This document shows positions 26,919 to 35,760 of a DNA stretch of 64,000 bases, piece by piece. How positions within the stretch are numbered: the stretch's first letter is position 1; the number at the start of each line of letters is the position of its first letter. Under the pieces are notes generated by a model, which searched no databases, was not told where the DNA came from, and saw only the letters and a program-made list of their open reading frames with translations. This DNA comes from an uncultured Rhodospirillaceae bacterium. GTDB taxonomy: Bacteria; Pseudomonadota; Alphaproteobacteria; Rhodospirillales; Magnetospirillaceae. The translations under genes and the position numbers were made by a program. The stretch spans positions 12,168-76,167 of the forward strand of contig CALABS010000051.1 in NCBI GenBank assembly GCA_937887565.1. Direction: 5' to 3'.

Positions 26919-27647
26919 ATGCTGCCGCAACTCGCCATCCTGCTGGGTTTGCTCGCCGTCGCCGTCCTGGTGGCGCGGTGGTTCGCCCGCGCCAACCCGG
27001 CCTCGGTGTCGCGGACGCTGAAGATCGCCGGCCTGGCCGGACTGGTGGCGCTGGGCGGGTGGCTGGTGCTGACCGGAAAGCTGGCCGGCCTGTTCGCGGT
27101 GGCGGCCGGCCTTGCCCCGTGGATCGCGCGGGCATTGCGCCTGCACGCGCTGTGGCGGGGGATGCGGCAGTTCGGGAGCCGGATGGCCGGCGGCCGGGCC
27201 AGTGCCGGCAACACCAGCGCCGTCGAGACCCGCTTCCTGTCCATGACGCTGGACCACGACAGCGGCGCGCTGGACGGCGTGGTCACCGCCGGCCGCTTCC
27301 AGGGCCGCGCGCTGTCGAGCCTGGACGCCGCCCAGGCATTGGACCTGTGGCGCGACGTCCAGTCGGACCCCCAGTCGGCCCAGGTGCTGGAAGCCTGGCT
27401 CGACCGTACCTGGCCCGACTGGCGCGGCCGGGGCGGTGCCGGACCGGACCACGACGGGCCGCCGGCCGGCGGCGCCATCACCCGCGACGAGGCCTGGGAG
27501 ATCCTGGGCCTCGCGCCCGGCGCCACCCCCGACGAGATCAAGGCCGCCCACCGCCGCCTGATGCGCCAGGTCCATCCCGATCACGGCGGCTCGACCTGGC
27601 TGGCGGCTCGCATCAACCAGGCGCGCGACCTGCTGCTGGACGCCTGA
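26919..27647 (+). CDS. membrane-anchored DnaJ-domain protein
   Basis: A 242-residue protein with two hydrophobic segments at the N-terminus (about 4-21 and 36-70) and a short J domain at the C-terminus (187-242) with the Hsp70-stimulating HPD at 219-221 (QVHPDHGG). The intervening region is helical and not recognised. The layout (membrane N-terminus, terminal J domain) resembles TIM14-like or DjlA-like co-chaperones that recruit DnaK to the inner membrane. It follows rodA by 50 bases and could be part of the same transcript. Confidence 0.87.
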   Translation: MLPQLAILLGLLAVAVLVARWFARANPASVSRTLKIAGLAGLVALGGWLVLTGKLAGLFAVAAGLAPWIARALRLHALWRGMRQFGSRMAGGRASAGNTSAVETRFLSMTLDHDSGALDGVVTAGRFQGRALSSLDAAQALDLWRDVQSDPQSAQVLEAWLDRTWPDWRGRGGAGPDHDGPPAGGAITRDEAWEILGLAPGATPDEIKAAHRRLMRQVHPDHGGSTWLAARINQARDLLLDA

Positions 27648-27785
27648 CGCCCACAGGATCGCCATCATTCGCCGTTAGGTCATTGCCGGCCGGGCACGCC
27701 CGCGCCGACGGATGCCCCGGTTGCGTCCGGCGCGCGGGCATGGCACAACAGGCCCGCCGATTGGCAACCACGATAAGGAGTTTCC

Positions 27786-28658
27786 ATGGCTCGTCGCGTC
27801 CGTAAGGCCGTGTTCCCGGTCGGGGGCATGGGCACCCGCTTCCTGCCCGCCACCAAGGCCATGCCCAAGGAAATGCTGCCGGTGGTCGACAAGCCGCTGA
27901 TCCAGTACGCCGTCGAGGAAGCCGCCGCTGCCGGCTGCGACCACTTCATCTTCGTCACCGGCCGCGGCAAGAACGCGCTCGAGGACCATTTCGACCACAA
28001 TCCCGAATTGGAGCGGACGCTCAAGGACCGCGGCAAGCTGGATCTGGTCGAGGCGGTGACCAGCTGGATGCCCAAGTCGGGCCAGATGAGCTATACCCGC
28101 CAGACCGAGCCGCTGGGCCTGGGCCACGCCGTGTGGTGCGCCCGCGACCTGGTCGAGGGCGAGCCCTTCGCGGTGCTGCTGCCCGACGACCTGATCCTCG
28201 GCAAGACCCCCTGCCTCAAGCAGATGGTGGCGGTGCACACCGAGGTCGGCGGCCACGTGGTCGCGGTCTCGGACGTGCCGCGCGAGCACACCAAGCGCTA
28301 CGGCATCCTGGACGTGGAGCACGACAACGGCCGCCTGGCCAAGGCCAGGGGACTGGTCGAGAAGCCCGACCCCGAGGTGGCGCCCTCGACGCTGTCGATC
28401 ATCGGCCGCTACATCCTGCACCCGGCCGTGTTCGACATCCTCGACAAGAAGGAGAAGGGCGCCGGCGGTGAAATCCAGCTGACCGACGCCATCGCCCAGA
28501 CCATCGGCATGGTCCCCTTCCACGGCCTGCGCTTCGAGGGCAAGCGCTACGATTGCGGCGACAAGGTCGGCTGGCTGGAGGCCAACATCGCCTTCGCCCT
28601 CGAGCGCGAGGACATGAGCGCGGCCGCCCGCGACGTCCTGCGCCAGTTCCAGTTCTGA
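27786..28658 (+). CDS. galU: UTP-glucose-1-phosphate uridylyltransferase
   Basis: A 290-residue nucleotidyltransferase making UDP-glucose. The N-terminal loop reads AVFPVGGMGTRFLPATKAMPKE, with the catalytic lysine region following (VVDKPLIQYAVEEA), then TEPLGLGHAVWCARD and FAVLLPDDLI. An AAGGAG site precedes the ATG. It feeds ugd directly downstream (20 bases), and Pgm at 34100 would provide its substrate, so exopolysaccharide or lipopolysaccharide sugar supply is the likely purpose. Confidence 0.97.
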   Translation: MARRVRKAVFPVGGMGTRFLPATKAMPKEMLPVVDKPLIQYAVEEAAAAGCDHFIFVTGRGKNALEDHFDHNPELERTLKDRGKLDLVEAVTSWMPKSGQMSYTRQTEPLGLGHAVWCARDLVEGEPFAVLLPDDLILGKTPCLKQMVAVHTEVGGHVVAVSDVPREHTKRYGILDVEHDNGRLAKARGLVEKPDPEVAPSTLSIIGRYILHPAVFDILDKKEKGAGGEIQLTDAIAQTIGMVPFHGLRFEGKRYDCGDKVGWLEANIAFALEREDMSAAARDVLRQFQF

Positions 28659-28678
28659 CCCGAAAAGGATAGAGCGCC

Positions 28679-29983
28679 ATGCGCATCGCGATGATCGGCA
28701 CCGGCTATGTGGGTCTGGTGTCGGGCACCTGTTTCTCCGAATTCGGCATCGAGGTGGTGTGCGTCGACAAGGACGCCCGCAAGATCGACCTGCTGCACCA
28801 GAACGTCATGCCCATCTACGAGCCGGGCCTGGACGAACTGGTCGCCGGCAACGTCAAGGCCGGCCGCCTGTCCTTCACCACCGAGCTCAAGGAGGCGGTG
28901 GCGGGCGCCGACGCGGTGTTCATCGCCGTGGGCACGCCGTCGCGGCGGGGCGACGGCCATGCCGACCTGTCCTACGTCCATGCCGCCGCCGAGGAGATCG
29001 CCGACGCCATGACCGGCTACACGGTGGTCGTCACCAAGTCGACGGTGCCGGTGGGCACCGGCGACGAGGTCGAGGAGATCATCAGGAAGCGCCGCCCCGA
29101 TGCCGAGTTCGACGTCGTCTCGAACCCCGAGTTCCTGCGCGAGGGCTCGGCCATCAACGACTTCATGCGTCCCGACCGCGTGGTCATCGGCACCGAGTCC
29201 GAGCGGGCGCGGGCGGTCATGAAGCAGCTCTACCGGGTGCTCTACCTGATCGAGACGCCCATCGTCTTCACCTCGCGCCGCACCTCCGAGCTGATCAAGT
29301 ACGCCGGCAACACCTTCCTGGCCACCAAGATCACCTTCATCAACGAGATCGCCGACCTGTGCGAGAAGGTGGGCGCCGACGTCCACGACGTCGCCAAGGG
29401 CATCGGGCTGGACGGCCGCATCGGCAAGAAGTTCCTCCATCCCGGCCCCGGCTACGGCGGCTCGTGCTTCCCCAAGGACACCCTGGCCCTGGTCAAGACC
29501 GCCCGCGATTTCGAGGCGCCCTTGCGCATCGTCGAGACCGTGGTCGCCGTCAACGACGAGCGCAAGAAGCGCATGGCCGACAAGGTGATCGCCGCCTGCG
29601 GCGGCTCGGTGAAGGGCAAGACCGTGGCCGTCCTGGGCCTGACCTTCAAGCCCAACACCGACGACATGCGCGATTCGCCGTCGCTGGACATCGTGCCGGC
29701 GCTGAAGGAGGCCGGCGCCACCCTGCGCGCCTTCGACCCCGAGGGCATGAACGAGGCCAGAAAACTGCTGCCGGCGATCGAGTATTGCGACGACGCCTAC
29801 GCCACCATGAGCGGCGCCGACTGCCTGGTGGTGGTCACCGAGTGGAACGAGTTTCGCGCGCTCGACATCACCCGCGTCAAATCGCTGCTCAAGGCGCCGG
29901 TGGTGATCGACCTGCGCAACGTGTGGGATCCCGAGGAGATGCGCGCCGCCGGCTTCGCCTATTCCAGCATCGGCCGGCCGTAG
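28679..29983 (+). CDS. ugd: UDP-glucose 6-dehydrogenase
   Basis: A 434-residue NAD-dependent enzyme oxidising UDP-glucose to UDP-glucuronate. MRIAMIGTGYVGLVSGTCF is the Rossmann start; catalytic Cys263 lies in YGGSCFPKDT; VLGLTFKPNTDDMRDSPS is the C-terminal family block. Located 20 bases behind galU, forming a two-gene sugar-nucleotide operon. The downstream gap is filled with repeats. Confidence 0.97.
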   Translation: MRIAMIGTGYVGLVSGTCFSEFGIEVVCVDKDARKIDLLHQNVMPIYEPGLDELVAGNVKAGRLSFTTELKEAVAGADAVFIAVGTPSRRGDGHADLSYVHAAAEEIADAMTGYTVVVTKSTVPVGTGDEVEEIIRKRRPDAEFDVVSNPEFLREGSAINDFMRPDRVVIGTESERARAVMKQLYRVLYLIETPIVFTSRRTSELIKYAGNTFLATKITFINEIADLCEKVGADVHDVAKGIGLDGRIGKKFLHPGPGYGGSCFPKDTLALVKTARDFEAPLRIVETVVAVNDERKKRMADKVIAACGGSVKGKTVAVLGLTFKPNTDDMRDSPSLDIVPALKEAGATLRAFDPEGMNEARKLLPAIEYCDDAYATMSGADCLVVVTEWNEFRALDITRVKSLLKAPVVIDLRNVWDPEEMRAAGFAYSSIGRP

Positions 29984-30040
29984 TTTCCGGCGACGGGACG
30001 GTTGGAGCCGTTTGCACCCGAACGGAACCGCTCGTCTCGA

Positions 30041-30105
30041 TCGTCACCCCCGGGCCTGACCCGGGGGTCCATGGATGCCCGGATCAAATCCCGGCATGAC
30101 GCCGG
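30041..30105. repeat. alphaproteobacterial-type intergenic palindromic repeat
   Basis: Two adjacent hairpins: ACCCCCGGG/CCCGGGGGT (30046-30068) and ATGCCCGG/CCCGGCAT (about 30073-30096), with the hallmark words GTCA-CCCCCGGG and TCAAATCCCGGCATGAC. Sequences of this style are common between genes in Alphaproteobacteria. It sits right after ugd and probably also folds in the mRNA 3' end. Confidence 0.75.
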
Positions 30106-30141
30106 AAGGACCGACCGCGTTTGACAGCAAGATGCATTAAG

Positions 30142-30317
30142 GGGCGGTCCTCGGACAGAGCCGTTGGGACTAAGCGTGTTTCGTCATGGCCGGGCTTGAC
30201 CCGGCCATGACGGAAAAATTCTTCGGCAAATAAGAAGCCCCCTATCCGGCGCAATACCTGACACGGGGCCTCCCTCAAACACACCTAGTCCCAACGCCTC
30301 TGTCCTCGGACCGCCCC
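30142..30317. mobile_element. MITE-like element with ~39-bp terminal inverted repeats
   Basis: The left end (from 30142, GGGGCGGTCC) and the right end (to 30317) are reverse complements over about 39 bases with only five mismatches; both contain GGACAGAG and CGTTGGGACTA. The 176-bp element has no coding capacity. Its interior holds a perfect 13-bp hairpin CGTCATGGCCGGG (30183-30213) with a CTTGA loop. No clear target-site duplication was seen. It lies in the 344-base ugd-chemoreceptor gap, 10 bases from the chemoreceptor stop, and could double as a terminator for either gene. Nothing else was recognised in the gap beyond the neighbouring palindromic repeat. Confidence 0.65.
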
Positions 30318-30327
30318 CTTTTCTTCG

Positions 30328-32469
30328 TCACGCGGCACGGATCTCGGCCAGGAACCCCCGCACCTCGCCCGCCAGCTGCTCGGACACCTCCTGAAGTGAT
30401 TTCGCGGCGTCGGTGACCTGATCGGCCATCAGCTTGGTCTCCTCGGCGGCGCCGGCGACGATGGAGACGTTCTCGGCCGCATGGTGGGTGCCTTCCGCCG
30501 CCTGCGACACGCTGCGGGCGATCTCCTGGGTGGCCGCCCCCTGCTCCTCGACGGCGGCCGAGATGGCGGCGGACAGTTCGTTGATGTTCTCGATGGTGCC
30601 GGTGATGGCGCGGATGGCCTCGACGGCGATCTTGGTCTCGGACTGGATGCCGGCGATCTGGCTGCCGATCTCGCCGGTGGCCCTGGCGGTCTGGTTGGCG
30701 AGGCTCTTGACCTCGTGGGCCACCACCGCGAAGCCCTTGCCGGCCTCGCCGGCGCGGGCCGCCTCGATGGTGGCGTTCAAGGCCAGCAGGTTGGTCTGGC
30801 TGGCGATGTCGTTGATCAACCGCACCACCTCGCCGATCCGCTGCGCGGCGTCGGACAGGCCGCGGACCACGGCGTCGGTACGGGTGGCCTGTTCCACCGC
30901 TTCCGCCGCGATCACCGCCGCATGGCTGACCTGGCGCGAGATCTCGTCCACCGACGACGACAGCTCGTGGGTCGCCGCCGACACCGCCTGGACGTTGCCG
31001 GTCACCTGGCCGGTCATCACGGTGACGTTCCCCGCCTGGGCCATGGTCTGGTCGGCGTTCCCCGACAGGGTCTGGGAATTGCCGAGCAGGCTGCCGGCCG
31101 ACACCTGGATGATCTCGACGATCCCGGCGACGCGCGCATCGAGCGATCCGGCGATGCGCTCCATGTCCGCCTCGCGCCGTACCTGGGCGGCGGCGTCCAT
31201 TTCCGCCTTCTCCAGCTCGTTGTAGCCGAGGATGGCCTTCATCGCCCGCAAGGCGGCGTTGATGTTCTGGAATTCGCGCATGGGCTCGGCCGCCACCTTG
31301 GCCGAGTGATCGCCCTTGGTGACGGCGTCGAGAACCTCCTCCATCCGGGCCAAGGGAAGGCGGATCGCCCGCATCAACCCGATGCCGACCAGGACGGCGA
31401 CCGCGATGGCGACCGCCACCGCCACCAGCGACACGACCAGACTGGAGGTGAATTCCGCCTTGGCGGCGGCGTATTCGCCGGCGGCGGCGTCCTGGTGGAA
31501 CTGGACGAGGGCCGACGAGGTCTGGGCAAGACGCTGGTAGCGCGGCTCGACCTCGGTCCGGACGTGACGCGACAGCGCCTCCATGCCGCCGGATTCCGAA
31601 ATCCCGAGGCCGGCCACCAGCCCCTTCTCGATGAAGTCGGCGCGCCGGGCGGCGAACTCGTCGGTGAGACGCTTCTCCTCGGGCGATAGCGTCCGGGCGG
31701 AATAGGCGTTCCAGATCTCGTCGATCCTGGCCTTCGTCGCCCGCACTTCCGCCCGCCGCCCGTCGACGTCGGGATCGCCCGAGGCGATGTAGAGGAGCTG
31801 CTCGATATTGTGGCGCATCAGCTCGTTGACCTGGGCGATCTGGCCGATGGGTATCGTGCTGTCGGCGTAGACCGCGCCCAGATGCTCGTTGGACCCCCGC
31901 AGCCCGCTCAAGCCGACGGCGCCGATGACGCACGACGCCGCGATGAGGATGCCGAAGGCCAGGCCCAGCCGTCCCTTGATGCTGTCGCGCAGGCGGGCCA
32001 TGCGGGCGGCGAGGGAATTGCCGACCACCCGGCCCTGGCGGATGACGACGCCGTCGGCGGTGCCGTCGCGGAAGCGGGCATAGACGGCCTCGGCGGCGGC
32101 CACGTCCTGGCGGGTGGGCTTGCTGCGGATCGAGATGTAGCCGGCGATCCGGCCGTTCTCGGTGAACGGCGTCACATTGGCGCGGACCCAATAATGGTCG
32201 CCGCTCTTGCAGCGGTTCTTGACCAGGCCCTCCCACGGATGGCCGGCCTTGATGGTCGCCCACAGGTCGGCGAAGGCCTCCTTGGGCATGTGCGGGTGGC
32301 GGACCAGATTGTGGGGGGCGCCGATCAATTCCTCGCGGCTGAAGCCGCTGATGTCGACGAAGGCCTGGTTGACGAAGGTGATCCGCCCGCCGGCATCGGT
32401 TCGCGACACCAGCAGCTCGCCCTCCGTCATCTCGACTTCCGTGCCGGTGACCGGCTCGTTGACACGCAT
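30328..32469 (-). CDS. methyl-accepting chemotaxis protein with N-terminal PAS domain
   Basis: A 713-residue receptor. Residues 1-120 form a PAS domain (LLVSRTDAGGRITFVNQAFVDISGFS, HPHMPKEAFADLWATIKAG), like Aer-type energy sensors. TM1 is near 165-185, followed by a periplasmic four-helix region (about 185-345), TM2 near 347-370, HAMP, and a signalling domain with QTNLLALNATIEAARAGEAGKG. The combination of cytoplasmic PAS and a periplasmic domain suggests two inputs. The ATG at 32469 has GGAGG at ideal spacing; a longer frame to 32622 is not supported. The PAS cofactor cannot be told. Confidence 0.93.
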   Translation of the reverse strand: MRVNEPVTGTEVEMTEGELLVSRTDAGGRITFVNQAFVDISGFSREELIGAPHNLVRHPHMPKEAFADLWATIKAGHPWEGLVKNRCKSGDHYWVRANVTPFTENGRIAGYISIRSKPTRQDVAAAEAVYARFRDGTADGVVIRQGRVVGNSLAARMARLRDSIKGRLGLAFGILIAASCVIGAVGLSGLRGSNEHLGAVYADSTIPIGQIAQVNELMRHNIEQLLYIASGDPDVDGRRAEVRATKARIDEIWNAYSARTLSPEEKRLTDEFAARRADFIEKGLVAGLGISESGGMEALSRHVRTEVEPRYQRLAQTSSALVQFHQDAAAGEYAAAKAEFTSSLVVSLVAVAVAIAVAVLVGIGLMRAIRLPLARMEEVLDAVTKGDHSAKVAAEPMREFQNINAALRAMKAILGYNELEKAEMDAAAQVRREADMERIAGSLDARVAGIVEIIQVSAGSLLGNSQTLSGNADQTMAQAGNVTVMTGQVTGNVQAVSAATHELSSSVDEISRQVSHAAVIAAEAVEQATRTDAVVRGLSDAAQRIGEVVRLINDIASQTNLLALNATIEAARAGEAGKGFAVVAHEVKSLANQTARATGEIGSQIAGIQSETKIAVEAIRAITGTIENINELSAAISAAVEEQGAATQEIARSVSQAAEGTHHAAENVSIVAGAAEETKLMADQVTDAAKSLQEVSEQLAGEVRGFLAEIRAA

Positions 32470-32688
32470 GTTCGGCCTCCAATAGTCCATACCTTCGGCA
32501 TGGATAGTTGACCTTGGAGGTAGGGATTTCAACCACATCATCTTTGTGGGATTCAGATTTTTCCGTGTTTTTAATGGCTTGTGAACAGGCGAAGGCGGTT
32601 TGCCATTATTCCCGGCCGCCATTCACACTCCATTGACACCGGGAAGGGATTGGGCGATCAAACCCGCGCCCTTCCTTCGGAGCCGCGC

Positions 32689-33552
32689 ATGCACGCCCTA
32701 AGAGTCCTGGTCCTGACCGCCGTCATGGCCGCCACCCTTCCCGCCTCCGCCCAGGCCCTCGACAAGGCGTGGGAGGCCACCGGCCTCGCCAACCCGGAAA
32801 GTGTGCTGTGGGACACGGCGCGGAAGGTAATCTACGTCTCCAACGTCAACGGCGCCCCGTCCGACAAGGACGGCAACGGCTTCATCTCCAAGCTGTCTCC
32901 CGAGGGCAGGCTGATCACCGAGAAATGGGTGACCGGCCTGGACGCCCCCAAGGGCATGGCGCTGGTCAAGGGCCGCCTGTACGTTTCGGACATCGACCGC
33001 CTGGTGGCGGTGGACGTGGGCTCGGGCAAGATCGTCAAGACCTGGGCGGCGCCGGGGGCCAAATTCCTCAACGACGTGACCGCCGACGACGCGGGAAACG
33101 TCTATGTCTCGGACATGCTCGACGATGCCATCTGGCGGCTGTCCTCGGGCCGCTTCGACAAGTGGCTGACCGATCCCATGCTCGAATCGCCCAACGGCCT
33201 GAAGATCGACAAGGGTCGCCTGGTCATCGCCGCATGGGGACCCATGACCGGCGACGGAGTCGCCACCGCGAGGCCGGGCGCGCTGAAGGCGGTCAGCATC
33301 GCCGACAGGATGGTCCGCGATCTCGGTCCGCGTTTCGGCAACCTCGACGGCCTGGAGCCCGACGGCAAGGGCGGCTGGCTGGTCGGCGACGGACAGGGCG
33401 GCGGCCTGTTCCAGGTGGACAGGCGCGGGCAGGCGCGTCGCATCCAGTCGCTGGACCAGGGGGCGGCCGACATCGGGACGATCCCCGAGCAGAAGCTGGT
33501 GCTGGTGCCGATGATGAGGCACGGAAGGGTGGTCGCCTATCGCCTGCCGTGA
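32689..33552 (+). CDS. secreted SMP-30/gluconolactonase-like beta-propeller protein
   Basis: A 287-residue protein with a signal peptide (about 1-22, cut after AQA) and repeated beta-propeller blades: NPESVLWDTARKVIYVSNV, GLDAPKGMALVKGRLYVSDI, FLNDVTADDAGNVYVSDM and FGNLDGLEPDGKGGWLVG. This matches SMP-30/LRE-like propellers, which include lactonases and other calcium-dependent esterases. Exported location is inferred from the signal. The ATG at 32689 follows CGGAG. It is divergent from the PAS chemoreceptor; no other partner is near. Confidence 0.82.
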   Translation: MHALRVLVLTAVMAATLPASAQALDKAWEATGLANPESVLWDTARKVIYVSNVNGAPSDKDGNGFISKLSPEGRLITEKWVTGLDAPKGMALVKGRLYVSDIDRLVAVDVGSGKIVKTWAAPGAKFLNDVTADDAGNVYVSDMLDDAIWRLSSGRFDKWLTDPMLESPNGLKIDKGRLVIAAWGPMTGDGVATARPGALKAVSIADRMVRDLGPRFGNLDGLEPDGKGGWLVGDGQGGGLFQVDRRGQARRIQSLDQGAADIGTIPEQKLVLVPMMRHGRVVAYRLP

Positions 33553-33823
33553 AGAGCACAGAGCGAGGATCAACTGCTGAAAATATACCCAAGGTCAGGG
33601 TTGCACGGCGATACGGGATAGGCGATTTTGGGGCCACGTCCTCTTGGACGGTGCCCTTAGCAAAGGCAACGAGTGGAACAAGCGGCGATCAGCTGGACAG
33701 GCGGATTGCCGGGCGCCGTGTGGTATGTCCAAGACCTTCGGGTCCAAAGCCACACGGGCCGCGTCCACTCGCGGTTTGCTAACGCCCGGCGCCAAGGATT
33801 GGAAGGCTCCGGGGAAGTTGTCC

Positions 33824-34012
33824 ATGCGCAGAGGCGAGATCGAACGGGTCGCCAACCGGATCGACGCGGCGGGAAGGCCGCCGCACGAAATCCTGGTGGA
33901 TGCGGTCGACACCGGCATCACCATGGGCCTGACCGCGCCCGAGATCGTCGCACTGGTGGACCTGCTGGAGGTCCGCCTGGACATGCGCCTGCATCCGGTG
34001 CGGTTCGACTGA
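33824..34012 (+). CDS. small hypothetical protein (62 aa)
   Basis: A 62-residue acidic/helical protein starting MRRGEIERVANRID, with GGGGAAG upstream of its ATG. Internal word pattern PPHEILVDAVDTGITMGLTAPEIVALVDLLEVRLDMR suggests a compact helical bundle; I do not recognise it. The frame is open upstream to 33644 with another ATG at 33725, but that start has no ribosome site. The preceding 270 bases (33553-33823) show no convincing gene. Confidence 0.55.
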   Translation: MRRGEIERVANRIDAAGRPPHEILVDAVDTGITMGLTAPEIVALVDLLEVRLDMRLHPVRFD

Positions 34013-34099
34013 GCCGCTTCCCCCCGTGACCGCGATTGACACGCCGCCGCCGGTGGGCCATCAACGTGGGGATACTTTCGGGCAGGGGAGAGGACCGGG

Positions 34100-35725
34100 A
34101 TGAGCGCCAAGATCGTCGCCACCACGCCGTTCGAGGGCCAGAAGCCGGGCACGTCGGGCCTGCGCAAGAAGGTCAGGGTGTTCCGCCAGCCCCACTACCT
34201 GGAGAACTTCGTCCAGGCCATCTTCGATTCCATCGGCGACGTCGCCGGCAAGACGCTGGTGCTGGGCGGCGACGGCCGCTTCCACAACCGCGAGGCCTGC
34301 CAGACCATCCTCAGGATGGCCGCCGCCAACGGCTTCGCCAAGGTGATGGTGGGCCAGGGCGGCATCCTGTCGACCCCGGCCACCTCTTGCGTCATCCGCA
34401 AGTACAAGACCTTCGGCGGCATCATCTTGTCGGCCAGCCACAATCCCGGCGGCCCCGACGAGGATTTCGGCATCAAGTACAACATCCCCGCCGGCGGCCC
34501 CGCCCCCGAGGCGGTGACCGAGGCCATCTTCGCCCGCTCCAGGGCAATCACCGAATACCGCATCCTCGACGCCGGCGAGATCGACCTCGACACCCTCGGC
34601 ACCCGCCGGCTGGGAGGCATGGAGGTCGAGGTGTTCGACCCCGTCGCCGATTACGCCGAGCTGATGGGCCGCCTGTTCGACTTCGACGCCATCCGCGCCC
34701 TGTTCGCCTCGGGCTTCCGGATGAAGTTCGACGCCATGCACGCGGTCACCGGCCCCTATGCCACCGCCATCATCGAGGGCATCCTGGGCGCGCCCGCCGG
34801 CACGGTGATGAACGGCACGCCGCAAGAGGATTTCGGCGGCGGCCATCCCGATCCGAACCTGGTTCACGCCCACCACCTGGTGGACTGCCTGTTCGGCCGC
34901 GACGCCCCCGATTTCGGCGCCGCCTCGGACGGCGACGGCGACCGCAACATGGTCCTGGGCCGCGACTTCTACGTCACCCCGTCGGACAGCCTGGCGGTGC
35001 TGGCCGCCAACGCCACCTTGTGCCCGGGCTACAAGGCGGGCCTGAAGGGCATCGCCCGGTCCATGCCGACCTCCGCCGCGCCCGACCGCGTCGCCGAGGC
35101 GCTGGGCATCAAGTGCTACGAGACGCCCACCGGCTGGAAGTTCTTCGGCACCCTGCTCGACGCCGGCCTGGCCACCCTGTGCGGCGAGGAAAGCTTCGGC
35201 ACCGGCTCGGACCACGTGCGCGAGAAGGACGGGCTGTGGGCGGTGCTAATGTGGCTGAACGTGCTGGCGGCGCGGCGCGAGGGCGTGGCCGACATCGTCA
35301 AGGCCCACTGGGCCAAGTATGGCCGCAACTACTATTCGCGCCACGACTACGAAGCCATCGACACGGCGGCCGCCAACGGCCTGATGGACCATTTGCGCGG
35401 ACTGGCCCTCGCCGGCGCGGCGCTGGGCGGCTACACCGTCGCCTTCAACGACGACTTCGCCTACACCGATCCGGTGGACGGCAGCACCAGCACCAGGCAG
35501 GGCATCCGCATCGTCTTCGCCGACGGCTCGCGCATCGTGTTCCGCCTGTCCGGCACGGGAACCGAGGGCGCCACCCTGCGCGTCTACATCGAGAGATACG
35601 AGCCCGACCCGGCCAAGCAGCTGCTCGACCCCCAGGAGGCCCTGGCCGACCTGATCAAGATCGCCCGCGAGGTGGCCGGGATCGAGGAACGGACGGGACG
35701 GACCGAGCCGACCGTCATCACCTGA
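34100..35725 (+). CDS. pgm: phosphoglucomutase (alpha-D-glucose-phosphate specific)
   Basis: A 541-residue phosphohexomutase interconverting glucose 1- and 6-phosphate. Catalytic Ser113 lies in SASHNPGGPDEDFG; the metal loop SDGDGDRNMV and the sugar-specific GEESFGTGSDHVREKDG are intact, and the phosphate-binding FRLSGTGTEGATLR is at the C-terminus. It supplies glucose-1-phosphate to GalU. Thirty-five bases downstream is a gene for a reduced relative of the same fold. Confidence 0.96.
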   Translation: MSAKIVATTPFEGQKPGTSGLRKKVRVFRQPHYLENFVQAIFDSIGDVAGKTLVLGGDGRFHNREACQTILRMAAANGFAKVMVGQGGILSTPATSCVIRKYKTFGGIILSASHNPGGPDEDFGIKYNIPAGGPAPEAVTEAIFARSRAITEYRILDAGEIDLDTLGTRRLGGMEVEVFDPVADYAELMGRLFDFDAIRALFASGFRMKFDAMHAVTGPYATAIIEGILGAPAGTVMNGTPQEDFGGGHPDPNLVHAHHLVDCLFGRDAPDFGAASDGDGDRNMVLGRDFYVTPSDSLAVLAANATLCPGYKAGLKGIARSMPTSAAPDRVAEALGIKCYETPTGWKFFGTLLDAGLATLCGEESFGTGSDHVREKDGLWAVLMWLNVLAARREGVADIVKAHWAKYGRNYYSRHDYEAIDTAAANGLMDHLRGLALAGAALGGYTVAFNDDFAYTDPVDGSTSTRQGIRIVFADGSRIVFRLSGTGTEGATLRVYIERYEPDPAKQLLDPQEALADLIKIAREVAGIEERTGRTEPTVIT

Positions 35726-35760
35726 GCCCTCGGCGGCGCGAGGGCGGGAGGAGAAAGCCC

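Noticed and set aside
27648..27785. riboswitch or attenuator before galU
   Set aside because: Only weak GC-rich pairings were seen and no conserved aptamer motif.
33553..33823. gene in the gap after the SMP-30-like protein
   Set aside because: Open frames exist on both strands but lack ribosome sites and recognisable patterns; only the 62-residue gene at 33824 was kept.
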